This document shows positions 18,214-27,596 of a DNA stretch of 64,000 bases, in pieces. The stretch comes from Prevotella sp. (GTDB lineage Bacteria; Bacteroidota; Bacteroidia; Bacteroidales; Bacteroidaceae). Where the stretch lies: contig DLZV01000040.1 in NCBI GenBank assembly GCA_003447235.1, positions 1-64,000 of the forward strand. The letters are read 5' to 3'. The notes beneath the pieces were generated by a model. The model had not been told where the DNA came from, ran no database searches, and saw nothing but the letters and a program-made list of their open reading frames with translations. The first letter of the stretch is position 1. Every line of letters starts with the position of its first letter. A program made the translations under genes and the position numbers.

Positions 18214-18574
18214 GATGATGAACCGCTATATCACCGCCCTGCTCGTCGTCCTGACAGCCACGGGTCTTGAGGCACAGGCATACCAGTCTGCGCTCAAAGC
18301 CGCACGTGGTGGCGATGTGGCGCTGGAGGAACTGTGCCGCCATAGTGCCTTCCAGGGCAAGGAGGCCGAGATCCTCTCTTTCATCCGTGCCATCAAGAGC
18401 GTGGAGCAGCGCGACGATCAGGAGCCCGCCCATGCCCCGTGGGTGGCCCAGGTGGACAGCGAAGGTCCGGCAGGCCGCGTGGCCTGTGGATTGTCGGTGG
18501 CAGACAGAGACGAGGCGACCCGGTTGTCGCCCGCCCTCACCACCGCCATTCAGATTCGCGCCCCCAGTCTCTGA
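18206..18574 (+). CDS. Small exported protein of unknown function
   Basis: The ATG overlaps the last 8 bases of the preceding gene, so the two are probably coupled. The 122-residue product has a signal peptide (MNRYITALLVVLTATGLEAQA) and then a mostly polar, alanine-rich domain with no motif I recognise. It ends at a TGA at 18572-18574. In-frame sequence beyond that stop stays open for another 55 codons with protein-like content until 18742, so the gene may have been shortened by a nonsense change. Confidence 0.5.
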   Translation: MDKMMNRYITALLVVLTATGLEAQAYQSALKAARGGDVALEELCRHSAFQGKEAEILSFIRAIKSVEQRDDQEPAHAPWVAQVDSEGPAGRVACGLSVADRDEATRLSPALTTAIQIRAPSL

Positions 18575-18728
18575 TTCTTTTTCCCCAACATGCAGCGCCA
18601 CGGGCAGATGCTCCTCACACAGAGAGTAGGAGAGAAGCTCCCTGATGCGCCCCCTGGGACGGTGCGACAAGTCCACCCCAACGAGTATCATTCACAACAA
18701 AAAAAGAATCAGAAATCAAAGCAACAAA

Positions 18729-21700
18729 ATGAATATCAATAAGTTTCTAAAGTCCATCTTCGGCGACAAAGCCTCGCGCGATATGAAGACCATCCGCCCC
18801 CTCGTGGAGAAGGTCAAGGCCGCTTACCCCGCCGTCAAGGCCCTGAGCAACGACGAGCTCCGCGCCAAGACGCAGGAGATCCGCCAGCAGGTGCGCGATG
18901 CCGCCAAGCAGCAGCGCGAGGAAATCGCCCGCCTCAAGTCCACCATCGAGGATACGCCCATCGACCAGCGCGAGTCTATCTTCAACCAGATCGACAAACT
19001 GGAGAAGGAGGCCCTCGATCGTTATGAGGAGGCCCTCAATGAGGTGATGCCGGTGGCCTTTAGCATCGTCAAGGATACGGCCCGCCGCTTCGCCGAGAAC
19101 GAGGAGACCATCGTCACGGCCACCGACTTCGACCGCGAGCTCGCCGCCGACCCGACCAAGGACTTCGTCACTATCGACGGTGACAAGGCCATTTATCACA
19201 ACCACTGGACCGCTGGTGGCAACGACCTGAAGTGGGAGATGGTCCACTACGACGTCCAGATCTTTGGTGGTGAGGTGCTTCATCAGGGCAAGATCGCCGA
19301 GATGGCCACGGGTGAGGGTAAGACCCTCGTCGCCACGCTCCCCGTCTTCCTCAACGCTCTCACGGGCAATGGTGTCCACGTCGTCACTGTCAACGACTAC
19401 CTCGCCAAGCGCGACTCCGAGTGGATGGGCCCGCTCTATGAGTTCAACGGCCTCTCCGTCGATTGCATCGACAAGCACCAGCCCAACAGCGAGGAGCGCC
19501 GCCGCGCCTACCAGGCCGATATCACCTTTGGTACCAACAACGAGTTTGGCTTCGACTACCTCCGCGACAACATGGCCATGTCGCCCGCCGACCTCGTGCA
19601 GCGCCAGCACAACTATGCCATCGTCGATGAGGTTGACTCCGTCTTGATCGATGACGCCCGTACGCCGCTCATCATCAGCGGTCCCACGCCCAAGGGTGAC
19701 GACCAGATGTACGAGGAGTACCAGCCCCTGGTACAGAAACTCTATGAGGTGCAGCGCAAGCAGGCCACGGAGTATCTCTCCGACGCCCGCCGCAAGATTG
19801 CCCAGGGTCTCGCCGAGACCGACGCCAAGCAGAAGGCACAGATCCTGGAGGAGGGCTTCCTCTCGCTCTACCGCTCCTACAAGGCCCTGCCGAAGAACAA
19901 GGCCCTCATCAAGTTCCTCTCCGAGGACGGCATCAAGAGCGGTATGCTCAAGACCGAGGAGTACTACATGGCCAACAACAACCGCGAGATGCCCAAGGCT
20001 GTGGAGCCCCTCTACTTCGTGGCCGACGAGAAACTCAACTCCTGCGACCTCACCGACAAGGGTGCCGCTTGGCTCGCCGCCCAGGTCAATGACGACAAGC
20101 TCTTCGTCCTGCCCGACATCACCACCGAACTTTCGCAGCTGGAGAAGGAGAAGGACGACCACAAGATCGACGAGCAGGCTTACGTCGATAAGAAGGACGA
20201 GTTGATGGCCTACTACGGCGTGCAGAGCGAGCGTGTCCACACGCTGCAGCAGTTGCTGAAGGCCTATACGATGTTCTCCAAGGACGATGAGTACATCATC
20301 GTCGATGGCGAGGTCAAGATCGTCGATGAACAGACGGGCCGCGTCATGGAGGGTCGCCGCTGGAGCGATGGTCTCCACCAGGCTGTCGAGGCCAAGGAGC
20401 ACGTCAAGGTCGAGGCTGCCACGCAGACTTTCGCCACCATCACGCTGCAGAACTACTTCCGTATGTACCATAAACTCTCGGGTATGACCGGTACGGCTTC
20501 TACCGAGGCCGGTGAGTTCTGGGATATCTACAAGCTCGACGTCGTCGAGATCCCAACCAACCGTCCCGTCATCCGCAAGGATATGGACGATCGCGTCTAT
20601 AAGACGGCCCGCGAGAAGTATGCCGCCGTCATCGAGGAGGTCGAGGAGATGCGTGTCTCTGGCCGCCCCTGCCTCGTCGGTACGACGTCGGTCGAGATCT
20701 CTGAGTTGCTGAGCAAGATGCTCGACATGCGCCACATCCCCCACCAGGTGCTCAACGCCAAGAAGCACCAGCTGGAGGCCAACATCGTGGCCGAGGCGGG
20801 CAAGAGCACCATGGGCACTGTCTTCGTCTGCTCCGACGACAAGGCCTACACCGACAAGCTCTCCGCCAGCCGCCACCAGCAGAAGCTCATTAAGGACGCC
20901 GAGGACAAGGCTAAGGGCAGCGACCGCTCCCTCGTGGGCCAGGAGGCCCAGCACCTCATCAAGACCGAAGAGCGTGCCCTGGGTGCCGTTACCATCGCCA
21001 CCAACATGGCTGGTCGTGGTACTGATATCAAACTCAGCCCCGAGGTCAAGGCCGCTGGCGGTCTCGCCATCATCGGTACCGAGCGCCACGAGTCGCGCCG
21101 TGTGGACCGCCAGTTGCGTGGTCGTGCCGGCCGTCAGGGCGACCCCGGTTCCTCCGTCTTCTACGTCTCGCTGGAGGACAAGCTCATGCGCCTCTTCGGT
21201 TCGGAACGTATCGCCAAGGTGATGGACAAGCTCGGCTTCGAGGAGGGCGAGCGTATCGAGAGCTCCATGATCTCCAGCAGCATCGAGCGCGCCCAGAAGA
21301 AGGTGGAGGAGAATAACTTCGGTATCCGTAAGCGCCTCCTGGAGTATGACGACGTGATGAACAAGCAGCGTACCGTCATCTACGAGAAGCGCCGCCACGC
21401 CCTCATGGGAGAGCGCATCGGCATGGATATCAGCAATGTCATCTGGGACCGCGTAGTCAGCATCATCTCCAACAACGACTACGAGGGTTGCCAGGAGGGC
21501 TTCCTCAAGGTGCTCGCCATGGAGTGTCCCTTCAGCGAGCAGGATCTCGCCAGCGGCAAACAGGAGGCCCTGGAGGAGCGTGCCTTCGAGGCTGCCATGG
21601 AGGCGTTCCAGCGCAAGACTGAGCGCATCCAGACCGTGGCCTGGCCCATCATCAAGCAAGTCTATGAGGAGTCGGGTGCCCTCTATGAGCGCATCATGGT

Positions 21701-22268
21701 TCCCATCACCGACGGCAAGCGCGTCTATAACATCCCCTGCAACCTCAAGGAGGCCTACGACACCGAGGGCAAGTCGGTCGTCAAGCAGTTTGAGAAGGTC
21801 ATCCTCCTTCACATCATCGACGACGACTGGAAGGAGAACCTCCGTCTGCTCGACGAGCTCCGCCACTCGGTCCAGAACGCCAGCTATGAGCAGAAAGATC
21901 CGCTGCTGATCTTCAAGTTGGAGAGCGTCAAGCTCTGGGACAACATGATCGACGATATGAACAACCGCACGGCAAGCGTCCTCATGCGCGGCCAGATCCC
22001 TGAGATGCAGCCTGCCGAGCAGGTCCAGGAGGCCCAGGAGGAGGAACACAGCCAGCAGTATATCGAGCAGAAGCAGGATCTCGACGCCGAGCGTGAGCTC
22101 GAGGAGGCACGCCAGGCCCAGCAGGCTGCCGCCAGCCACGACACCCGCGAGACGGCGCAGCAAACCAACCACACGCCCTACCGTGCCGAGAAGATGCCGC
22201 GCCCGAACGACCCGTGCCCCTGTGGTAGCGGCAAGAAGTTCAAGCACTGCCACGGCCGCGGTCTCTAA
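18729..22268 (+). CDS. secA: Preprotein translocase ATPase SecA
   Basis: The motor of Sec-dependent export, 1179 residues. Walker A is MATGEGKTL at about residue 195, the DEAD-type box is VDEVDSVLIDDARTPL, and motif VI is QLRGRAGRQGDPG. The C terminus carries the zinc-binding tail PCPCGSGKKFKHCHG, which contacts SecB and phospholipids. The length exceeds the roughly 900 residues of E. coli SecA owing to insertions in the helical domains, as is usual in Bacteroidota. Acidic and glutamine-rich linker sequence precedes the tail. I chose the ATG at 18729 (MNINKFLKSIFGDKASRD), the family start, over an in-frame one 28 codons upstream. Confidence 0.97.
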   Translation: MNINKFLKSIFGDKASRDMKTIRPLVEKVKAAYPAVKALSNDELRAKTQEIRQQVRDAAKQQREEIARLKSTIEDTPIDQRESIFNQIDKLEKEALDRYEEALNEVMPVAFSIVKDTARRFAENEETIVTATDFDRELAADPTKDFVTIDGDKAIYHNHWTAGGNDLKWEMVHYDVQIFGGEVLHQGKIAEMATGEGKTLVATLPVFLNALTGNGVHVVTVNDYLAKRDSEWMGPLYEFNGLSVDCIDKHQPNSEERRRAYQADITFGTNNEFGFDYLRDNMAMSPADLVQRQHNYAIVDEVDSVLIDDARTPLIISGPTPKGDDQMYEEYQPLVQKLYEVQRKQATEYLSDARRKIAQGLAETDAKQKAQILEEGFLSLYRSYKALPKNKALIKFLSEDGIKSGMLKTEEYYMANNNREMPKAVEPLYFVADEKLNSCDLTDKGAAWLAAQVNDDKLFVLPDITTELSQLEKEKDDHKIDEQAYVDKKDELMAYYGVQSERVHTLQQLLKAYTMFSKDDEYIIVDGEVKIVDEQTGRVMEGRRWSDGLHQAVEAKEHVKVEAATQTFATITLQNYFRMYHKLSGMTGTASTEAGEFWDIYKLDVVEIPTNRPVIRKDMDDRVYKTAREKYAAVIEEVEEMRVSGRPCLVGTTSVEISELLSKMLDMRHIPHQVLNAKKHQLEANIVAEAGKSTMGTVFVCSDDKAYTDKLSASRHQQKLIKDAEDKAKGSDRSLVGQEAQHLIKTEERALGAVTIATNMAGRGTDIKLSPEVKAAGGLAIIGTERHESRRVDRQLRGRAGRQGDPGSSVFYVSLEDKLMRLFGSERIAKVMDKLGFEEGERIESSMISSSIERAQKKVEENNFGIRKRLLEYDDVMNKQRTVIYEKRRHALMGERIGMDISNVIWDRVVSIISNNDYEGCQEGFLKVLAMECPFSEQDLASGKQEALEERAFEAAMEAFQRKTERIQTVAWPIIKQVYEESGALYERIMVPITDGKRVYNIPCNLKEAYDTEGKSVVKQFEKVILLHIIDDDWKENLRLLDELRHSVQNASYEQKDPLLIFKLESVKLWDNMIDDMNNRTASVLMRGQIPEMQPAEQVQEAQEEEHSQQYIEQKQDLDAERELEEARQAQQAAASHDTRETAQQTNHTPYRAEKMPRPNDPCPCGSGKKFKHCHGRGL

Positions 22269-22311
22269 GTAGTCAGTCATCCCCATAAGTGGGTATTTTA
22301 TGATATGAAAG

Positions 22312-22344
22312 AAAGCTCGTACCATGTGTTACGAGCTTTTTTTT
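22312..22344 (+). terminator. Terminator of secA
   Basis: Arms AAAGCTCGTA (22312-22321) and TACGAGCTTT (22330-22339), an 8-base loop, then a run of T to 22344. The T-run abuts the -7 box of feoAB. Confidence 0.85.
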
Positions 22345-22345
22345 G

Positions 22346-22353
22346 TACCTTTG
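22346..22353 (+). promoter_or_regulatory. -7 box of feoAB
   Basis: TACCTTTG, placed immediately after the secA terminator. No clean TTTG lies at the -33 distance, which falls inside the hairpin. The promoter may therefore be weak or activator-dependent. Confidence 0.55.
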
Positions 22354-22388
22354 CAGTTTAGAAAGCGATCAAAGACAGAACAGACAAG

Positions 22389-24818
22389 ATGAAACTATCA
22401 GAACTCAAGACAGGAGAGAAGGGAGTCATCGTCCGCGTCAGCGGCCATGGTGGCTTCCGCAAGCGTATTATCGAGATGGGATTCATCAAGGGCAAGGAGG
22501 TGGACGTGTTGCTCAACGCGCCGCTCAAGGACCCCGTGAAATACAAGGTGATGGGCTACGAGGTTAGCCTGCGCCACAGTGAGGCCGACCTCATCGAGGT
22601 CATCTCGCTGGAGGAGGCCCGCCGACTGGAACGCCAGGACCAGGGCGAGCCGCTTTCGCCCATCGAGGCCGACGCCTGCTCGCCCTTCGACAAACCCCTC
22701 ACGCCCCAGCAGCTGGAGCACGCGGCAATGGAGAAGCGGCGCCACATCAACGTGGCCCTGGTCGGCAATCCCAACTGCGGAAAGACCTCGCTCTTCAATT
22801 TCGCCTCCGGCGCCCATGAGCGCGTGGGCAACTACAGTGGCGTCACGGTCGATGCGAAGACGGGGTTTGCCGAGTATGAGGGCTACCATATCGAGCTGGT
22901 CGATCTCCCCGGCACCTACTCTCTCTCGGCCTATTCGCCAGAGGAACTCTACGTTCGCAAGCAGCTCATCGACCATACGCCCGACCTCGTCATCAACGTC
23001 ATCGACACCAGCAACCTCGAGCGCAATCTCTACCTCACCACCCAGCTCATCGACATGCACATCCCCATGGTCTGTGCGCTCAATATGTACGACGAGGCCG
23101 AGGAGCGGGGCGACGCCTTCAGCGTGAAGCAGCTCTCCCGCCTCTTCGGCGTGCCGATGGTGCCCACGGTCTTCACCTCGGGGCGCGGTGTGGAGGAACT
23201 CTTCCATACCGTCATTAGCCTCCACGAGAGCATGGAGGGCGACCATCCCGACTCGCGCCATATCCATATCAACCACGGTCACGAGATCGAGAACGGCATC
23301 CGCGACATGCAGGAGCACCTCAAGCAGGAGGTCGACCTGCGCCAGCGCTATTCCACCCGTTACCTCGCCATCAAACTCCTGGAGCACGACAAAGAGGTGG
23401 AGGAGTATGTCGCCACCATGCCCGACGCCAAGGAGATCTTCGCCCATCGCGACCACGCCGCCGCCCGCGTCAAGGAGGAGACGGGCGAGGACAGCGAGAC
23501 GGCTATCATGGATGCGAAGTACGGTTTTATCCACGGCGCCCTCAAGGAGGCAGGCTACGAGACAGGCACGAAGAAGGACACTTATCAGACAACCCACGTC
23601 ATCGACCACCTCCTCACCAACAAGTATATCGGATTTCCCATCTTCTTCCTTCTGCTGCTGGTCATGTTCTCCTCCACATTCCTCATCGGCCAGTATCCGA
23701 TGGAGTGGATGGAGGCTGGTGTGGCCTGGATCGGCGATCTCGCCGGCAGTGCCCTTCCCGATGGGCCCGTCCGCGACCTGCTCGTCGATGGCATCATCGG
23801 GGGTGTGGGAGCCGTCATCGTCTTCCTTCCCCAAATTCTTATTCTCTACTTCTTCATCTCGTTCATGGAGGACTGCGGCTACATGGCGCGCGCCGCTTTC
23901 ATCATGGATAAGCTCATGCACAAGATGGGGCTCCACGGCAAGTCCTTCATTCCGCTCATCATGGGCTTCGGCTGCAATGTCCCCGCCATCATGGCCACGC
24001 GCACCGTCGAGAGCCGCCGTTCGCGCCTCGTCACGATGCTCCTCGTGCCGCTGATGAGTTGTGAGGCCCGCATTCCTGTCTATGTGATGGTCATCGTCGC
24101 TTTCTTTCGTCCCCACCAGCAGCCCTTGGTCATGATGTCGCTCTATCTCCTGGGCATGCTGCTGGCCGTCGTGATGAGCAAGATCTTCACCTCCTTCGTC
24201 TTCAAGGGTGAGGACACGCCTTTCGTCATGGAGCTGCCGCCCTACCGATTCCCGACGTGGAAGGCCGTCGGACGCCACACCTGGGAGAAGGGGCGCCAGT
24301 ATCTCAAGAAGATGGGTGGCATCATCCTCTGCGCCACCATCATCGTCTGGGCCCTCGGCTACTTCCCACACAATGAGCAACTCGGAGAGGAGGCGCAGCA
24401 GGAGCAGAGCTACATCGGCCAGATCGGCCATGCCGTAGAGCCGGTCTTTACCCCGCAAGGATTTAACTGGAAACTCGACATCGGCCTCGTCGCTGGTGTG
24501 GGTGCCAAGGAGGTGGTGGCCTCCACGATGGGCGTGCTCTACAGCAACGATAGCCGCGCGTTCCGATCCGAACTCCAGCACGACGTGGCCCGCCAGCACG
24601 GCCTCAGTTACGACGAGGCGGGACCCCTAACGACGCTCACGGCCTATTGCTTCCTGCTCTTCGTCCTGCTCTATTTCCCCTGTATAGCGACCGTGGCCGC
24701 CATCAAGGGCGAGACAGGTTCCTGGCGCTGGGCCCTCTTTGCCGCTGGCTATACGACGCTCCTGGCCTGGGTGGTCAGTGCCCTGGTCTTCCAGATGGGA
24801 CGCCTGCTGCTGGTGTAG
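22389..24818 (+). CDS. feoB: Fused FeoA-FeoB ferrous iron transporter
   Basis: Imports Fe(II) across the inner membrane. Residues 1-75 are an SH3-like FeoA domain (LKTGEKGVIVRVSGHGGFRKR). After a linker comes the FeoB G domain with G1 GNPNCGKTSLFN at about residue 126, G3 DLPGTYSL and G4-like NMYDEAEERG. The membrane part (about 415-805) has the gate repeats and the cysteine-containing motif MGFGCNVPAIMATRT. The 809-residue length equals FeoA plus FeoB. The A-B fusion is common in Bacteroidota. It has its own -7 box after the secA terminator, so it is probably expressed separately and responsive to iron or oxygen, though I see no operator. Confidence 0.95.
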   Translation: MKLSELKTGEKGVIVRVSGHGGFRKRIIEMGFIKGKEVDVLLNAPLKDPVKYKVMGYEVSLRHSEADLIEVISLEEARRLERQDQGEPLSPIEADACSPFDKPLTPQQLEHAAMEKRRHINVALVGNPNCGKTSLFNFASGAHERVGNYSGVTVDAKTGFAEYEGYHIELVDLPGTYSLSAYSPEELYVRKQLIDHTPDLVINVIDTSNLERNLYLTTQLIDMHIPMVCALNMYDEAEERGDAFSVKQLSRLFGVPMVPTVFTSGRGVEELFHTVISLHESMEGDHPDSRHIHINHGHEIENGIRDMQEHLKQEVDLRQRYSTRYLAIKLLEHDKEVEEYVATMPDAKEIFAHRDHAAARVKEETGEDSETAIMDAKYGFIHGALKEAGYETGTKKDTYQTTHVIDHLLTNKYIGFPIFFLLLLVMFSSTFLIGQYPMEWMEAGVAWIGDLAGSALPDGPVRDLLVDGIIGGVGAVIVFLPQILILYFFISFMEDCGYMARAAFIMDKLMHKMGLHGKSFIPLIMGFGCNVPAIMATRTVESRRSRLVTMLLVPLMSCEARIPVYVMVIVAFFRPHQQPLVMMSLYLLGMLLAVVMSKIFTSFVFKGEDTPFVMELPPYRFPTWKAVGRHTWEKGRQYLKKMGGIILCATIIVWALGYFPHNEQLGEEAQQEQSYIGQIGHAVEPVFTPQGFNWKLDIGLVAGVGAKEVVASTMGVLYSNDSRAFRSELQHDVARQHGLSYDEAGPLTTLTAYCFLLFVLLYFPCIATVAAIKGETGSWRWALFAAGYTTLLAWVVSALVFQMGRLLLV

Positions 24819-24867
24819 CGCCTGCAGTTTTATAGCGCCTGCAGCTTTATTAGTGCCGCAGTTTTAA
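24816..24867 (+). repeat. Three tandem imperfect 17-base repeats at the feoB stop
   Basis: Copies at 24816-24832, 24833-24849 and 24851-24867 share TAGCGCCTGCAGTTTTA with few changes. The first copy contains the feoB stop codon. They lie just before a 17-pair hairpin. Confidence 0.7.
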
Positions 24868-24896
24868 CGTGCCTTCGCACGAAAGTAAGCCCTGTT

Positions 24897-24945
24897 AGCA
24901 AGAGCGGGCTGTCGTCGGTTTTCCTGATGACAGCCCGCTCTTGCT
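24897..24945. terminator. Strong hairpin downstream of feoAB
   Basis: Perfect 17-base arms, AGCAAGAGCGGGCTGTC (24897-24913) and its complement at 24929-24945, with a 15-base loop. There is no T-run, so it may act as an mRNA 3'-end protector rather than a classical terminator. Confidence 0.65.
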
Positions 24946-25041
24946 TGACCAATCTACGTATGGTTGATGCGTGTCCCGCTATCTCCGCATGAACTCGCCA
25001 ACACCCCGCCAGCTTTATTTTATAAACAATTCTGGGAACGC

Positions 25042-25140
25042 TTATTTGGCAGAAAACTTGGTTCCATCAGAATAGATATAGTCGTATATGGTAACTGAAT
25101 AGCCCACGGGTTGCCAATCTATGCCGTAGGATTGAGACAT
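25042..25140 (-). pseudogene. Possible C-terminal remnant of an unidentified exported protein
   Basis: The minus strand reads MSQSYGIDWQPVGYSVTIYD and continues for 12 more residues to a stop at 25042. The open frame continues upstream of this ATG to about 25170 without a start. The Tyr/Asp/Ser-rich, beta-like composition looks like the end of a cell-surface protein, but I cannot name a family. It could also be chance. Confidence 0.25.
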
Positions 25141-25434
25141 GAGGGCAAAGAAAGTGGACTTAAAAAATAATAAACGACGGGATGATTCGTTTTAATAGTG
25201 TGGAAACCAGCCAAATGCGTAAAGTGTAATGCGATCGGAATCCGTTCATGTGCTGCTAATCGTCAGAAACGATCGAAATCTATAGATGGATTGTGGTTTA
25301 CAAAAAAACGTCTTTCGCTGGGTAATGATTGACAAACGATCGGTTGGTGAAACAAACGCTTGACAAACGCTATGATAGGCGAATGGATGGCAAGCAAGGC
25401 AATGATTAACAAAACAATGATTGACAGAATAGAG

Positions 25435-26757
25435 ATGAAACAAAAATTGATGCAATGGAGATCGGCCCTGGTGCTGGTCACGATGCTCCTCATGCTGCCC
25501 TTGCAAATGCTGGCGGCAGAACTGGGAGAGGCAGGCAAGCGACTCGCAGCGCTGCCGGGAGTGAGTGATGTGGAGGCGTTGGAGAGTACGACGTTCCCCG
25601 AGAAGTATGTGTTCTTCATCAAGCAACAGCTTGACGGCAAGGACGCCTCGAAGGGTACTTTCGAGCAGCGCGTGGTGCTCTGCCACAGGGGCTTCGACCG
25701 TCCCACCGTGCTCGTGACGGAGGGATACAGTGCGCGCTACGCCCTCTACAAGGGCTACATCGAGGAGTTGGCCAAACTGTTCGACACCAATATCATCTTT
25801 GTGGAGTATCGCTACTTCGAAAAGTCGATGCCGAACCCCTGCAACTGGGACTATCTGACGGTGGAGAACTCGCTCTATGACCTTCATCACGTCAACCAGA
25901 CGCTCCACGCCATGTATAAGGGCAAATGGATCGCCACGGGCATCAGCAAGGGTGGACAGACCACGATGTTCTATCGCTGCTTCTTCCCCGACGACGTCGA
26001 TATCTCCGTACCCTATGTGGCCCCGCTGAACCGCAGCGTGGAGGACGGACGCCACGAGGAATTTCTGCAGAACAAGGTTTCGACGAAGGAGAACCGCCAG
26101 CGCGTGCTCGACTTCCAGCTCATGGCCTTCAAACGCAAGGAGGCGCTCGTGCCCATGTTGCAGAAGTATTGCGATCAGAAACAGTACACCTTCAACGCGC
26201 CGATGGATGAGATCTTCGACTTCACGGTGATGGAGTATGCCTTCGCCTTCTGGCAGTGGGGCATGGATCTGAAGGAGATACCGACTTCCACCGCTACCGA
26301 CGATCAGGTGTTCGACTATCTGATGAAGACGAGCGAGCCGGGCTACTTCTCCAATCAAAACCCCAACTTCTCCTTCAACGTGCAGGCGGCCAAGGAACTG
26401 GGCTATTACGGTTACTACACGAAGCCTTTCAAGCGCTATCTGAGCATCAACACGGCCAAGGGGTACCTCCATCGCCTGATGCTGCCGAAGGGCACGGAGG
26501 GCGTCACCTTCTCCTCAGACCTCTATAAGCGCACGGTGGACTATCTTAGCACCCACGACCCGAAGATGGTCTATATCTATGGCGACATCGATCCCTGGAG
26601 CGCCTCGGGCGTCTATGGACTCCCCTTCACTAAAAACAAGAAGAATATGCATGTCTATATGTTGGCTGGCGGATCCCACAAGACGCGCATCCTCTCCTTC
26701 CCAGAGCCCACGCGCGAGGAGATCATCAGTTTGATCCGTGGTTGGCTCAATGAGTAG
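25435..26757 (+). CDS. Secreted S28/S37-like serine exopeptidase
   Basis: 440 residues with a signal peptide (LVLVTMLLMLPLQMLAAE). The alpha/beta-hydrolase core has the nucleophile elbow TGISKGGQT (Ser171) and the oxyanion-side strand IIFVEYRYFEKSMPNP typical of peptidases related to S28/S37 (prolyl or tripeptidyl exopeptidases). A late strand, MVYIYGDIDPWSASG, carries the probable catalytic Asp, and GGSHKTRI near the C terminus carries the His. It is likely periplasmic or surface-exposed, releasing short peptides as nutrients. Several in-frame ATGs lie upstream; I chose the one that starts the signal peptide. The family split between S28 and S37 is uncertain from sequence reading alone. Confidence 0.8.
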   Translation: MKQKLMQWRSALVLVTMLLMLPLQMLAAELGEAGKRLAALPGVSDVEALESTTFPEKYVFFIKQQLDGKDASKGTFEQRVVLCHRGFDRPTVLVTEGYSARYALYKGYIEELAKLFDTNIIFVEYRYFEKSMPNPCNWDYLTVENSLYDLHHVNQTLHAMYKGKWIATGISKGGQTTMFYRCFFPDDVDISVPYVAPLNRSVEDGRHEEFLQNKVSTKENRQRVLDFQLMAFKRKEALVPMLQKYCDQKQYTFNAPMDEIFDFTVMEYAFAFWQWGMDLKEIPTSTATDDQVFDYLMKTSEPGYFSNQNPNFSFNVQAAKELGYYGYYTKPFKRYLSINTAKGYLHRLMLPKGTEGVTFSSDLYKRTVDYLSTHDPKMVYIYGDIDPWSASGVYGLPFTKNKKNMHVYMLAGGSHKTRILSFPEPTREEIISLIRGWLNE

Positions 26758-26800
26758 GGCCGCGGCTCACGAATAGGCCACGCCTGTGTAGAAGCAAGAC

Positions 26801-26833
26801 AAAGGCCAGCAGGATCATTTCCTGCTGGCCTTT
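26801..26833. terminator. Bidirectional terminator between convergent genes
   Basis: AAAGGCCAGCAGGA (26801-26814), a 5-base loop and the exact complement at 26820-26833. A-rich and T-rich flanks on the two sides serve both the peptidase gene and the minus-strand Lrp gene. Confidence 0.85.
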
Positions 26834-26887
26834 GTTAGAGGGATGAGATGGAAACGGGCGCTGGGCGCCACGGTCCTCTCGCGAAGA

Positions 26888-27382
26888 CTACTCCTTGTCC
26901 TCCTCCTGGGGAGCGTTGGGATTCTCCTCGATGGGGAGCGGACGGTCGATGACGGTCTTGAAGGAGATGAGGCTCTTGCTGCGGGAGAGGCCCAGCGGCT
27001 GGAGCTTGTCGTGGATGATGTCCATCATGTGGTGGTTGTTGCGAGCGAAGATCTTGATGAACAGGTCGTAATCGCCCGTCGTGATGTGGCACTCCACCAC
27101 CTCGGGAATCTTCTTCAAGGCCTCCACCACGCGGTCGAAGTCCTCGGGATTCTTCAGATAGAGACCGATATAGGCGCAGGTCTCGTAGCCTATCTTCTCG
27201 GGGTCGATGAGAAACTGCGATCCCAGGAGAATGCCCAGGTTGGTGAGCTTCTGTATGCGCTGGTGGATAGCGGCACCACTCACGTTGCAAGAACGTGCTA
27301 CTTCGAGGAACGGAATGCGAGCGTCTTCTGCGATAAGACCGAGAATCTTGCGGTCTAACTTGTCTAAACTTCTGTATGCCAT
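26888..27382 (-). CDS. Lrp/AsnC-family transcriptional regulator
   Basis: 164 residues. The N-terminal winged HTH starts LDKLDRKILGLIAEDARIPF, with recognition helix SGAAIHQRIQKLTNLGI. The ligand-binding RAM domain (about 70-145) includes VVECHITTGDYDLFIKIFA. These proteins form octamers and usually sense an amino acid. The C-terminal 15 residues are an acidic, proline-containing tail. No amino-acid metabolism gene is adjacent, so this looks like a stand-alone regulator. Confidence 0.92.
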   Translation of the reverse strand: MAYRSLDKLDRKILGLIAEDARIPFLEVARSCNVSGAAIHQRIQKLTNLGILLGSQFLIDPEKIGYETCAYIGLYLKNPEDFDRVVEALKKIPEVVECHITTGDYDLFIKIFARNNHHMMDIIHDKLQPLGLSRSKSLISFKTVIDRPLPIEENPNAPQEEDKE

Positions 27383-27404
27383 ATTGATAGTATGTTATTT
27401 GGTG

Positions 27405-27436
27405 CAAAGATACAATATTCCTTTGATTTTCGCAAC
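27405..27436 (-). promoter_or_regulatory. Promoter of the Lrp-family gene
   Basis: On the minus strand, GTTG (27436-27433), 20 bases, TATCTTTG (27412-27405). One mismatch at -33. Confidence 0.65.
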
Positions 27437-27596
27437 TAATTAGCGTTTTTTATTTAGATAATTCATCTTTTTGCACCGTTTCCGCCTATCAAAAGACTGT
27501 AAGTCGGGATTTTGAATGAAAATTCGTGCTTTTTCGTGCGTTTTTCTCACGTTATTCGACATTCGCTCCAGATCGTCCGCAGTTTGCCCCTACCTG

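Larger units (their letters stand above)
24819..25434. other. 616-base intergenic region between feoAB and the exopeptidase gene
   Basis: It holds the tandem repeats and hairpin near 24.82-24.95 kb, a possible minus-strand gene remnant at 25042-25140, and AATGATTGACAAAC-like direct repeats near 25.32-25.43 kb. No intact gene was found. Confidence 0.6.

Noticed and set aside
18572..18574. TGA read as selenocysteine
   Set aside because: I see no selenocysteine insertion structure and no selenoprotein family resemblance around it; a nonsense change is simpler.
18747..22325. 1192-codon open frame opposite secA
   Set aside because: It mirrors secA codons in a GC-rich gene and its translation is Leu/Val/Asp/Gly-rich without domains. 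Similar long antisense frames oppose feoB, nuo genes, the acyl-CoA synthetase and rpsA.
24816..25434. CRISPR or phage attachment site
   Set aside because: The repeats are contiguous without spacers, and there is no integrase or tRNA-proximal duplication. No CRISPR array was seen anywhere in the window.
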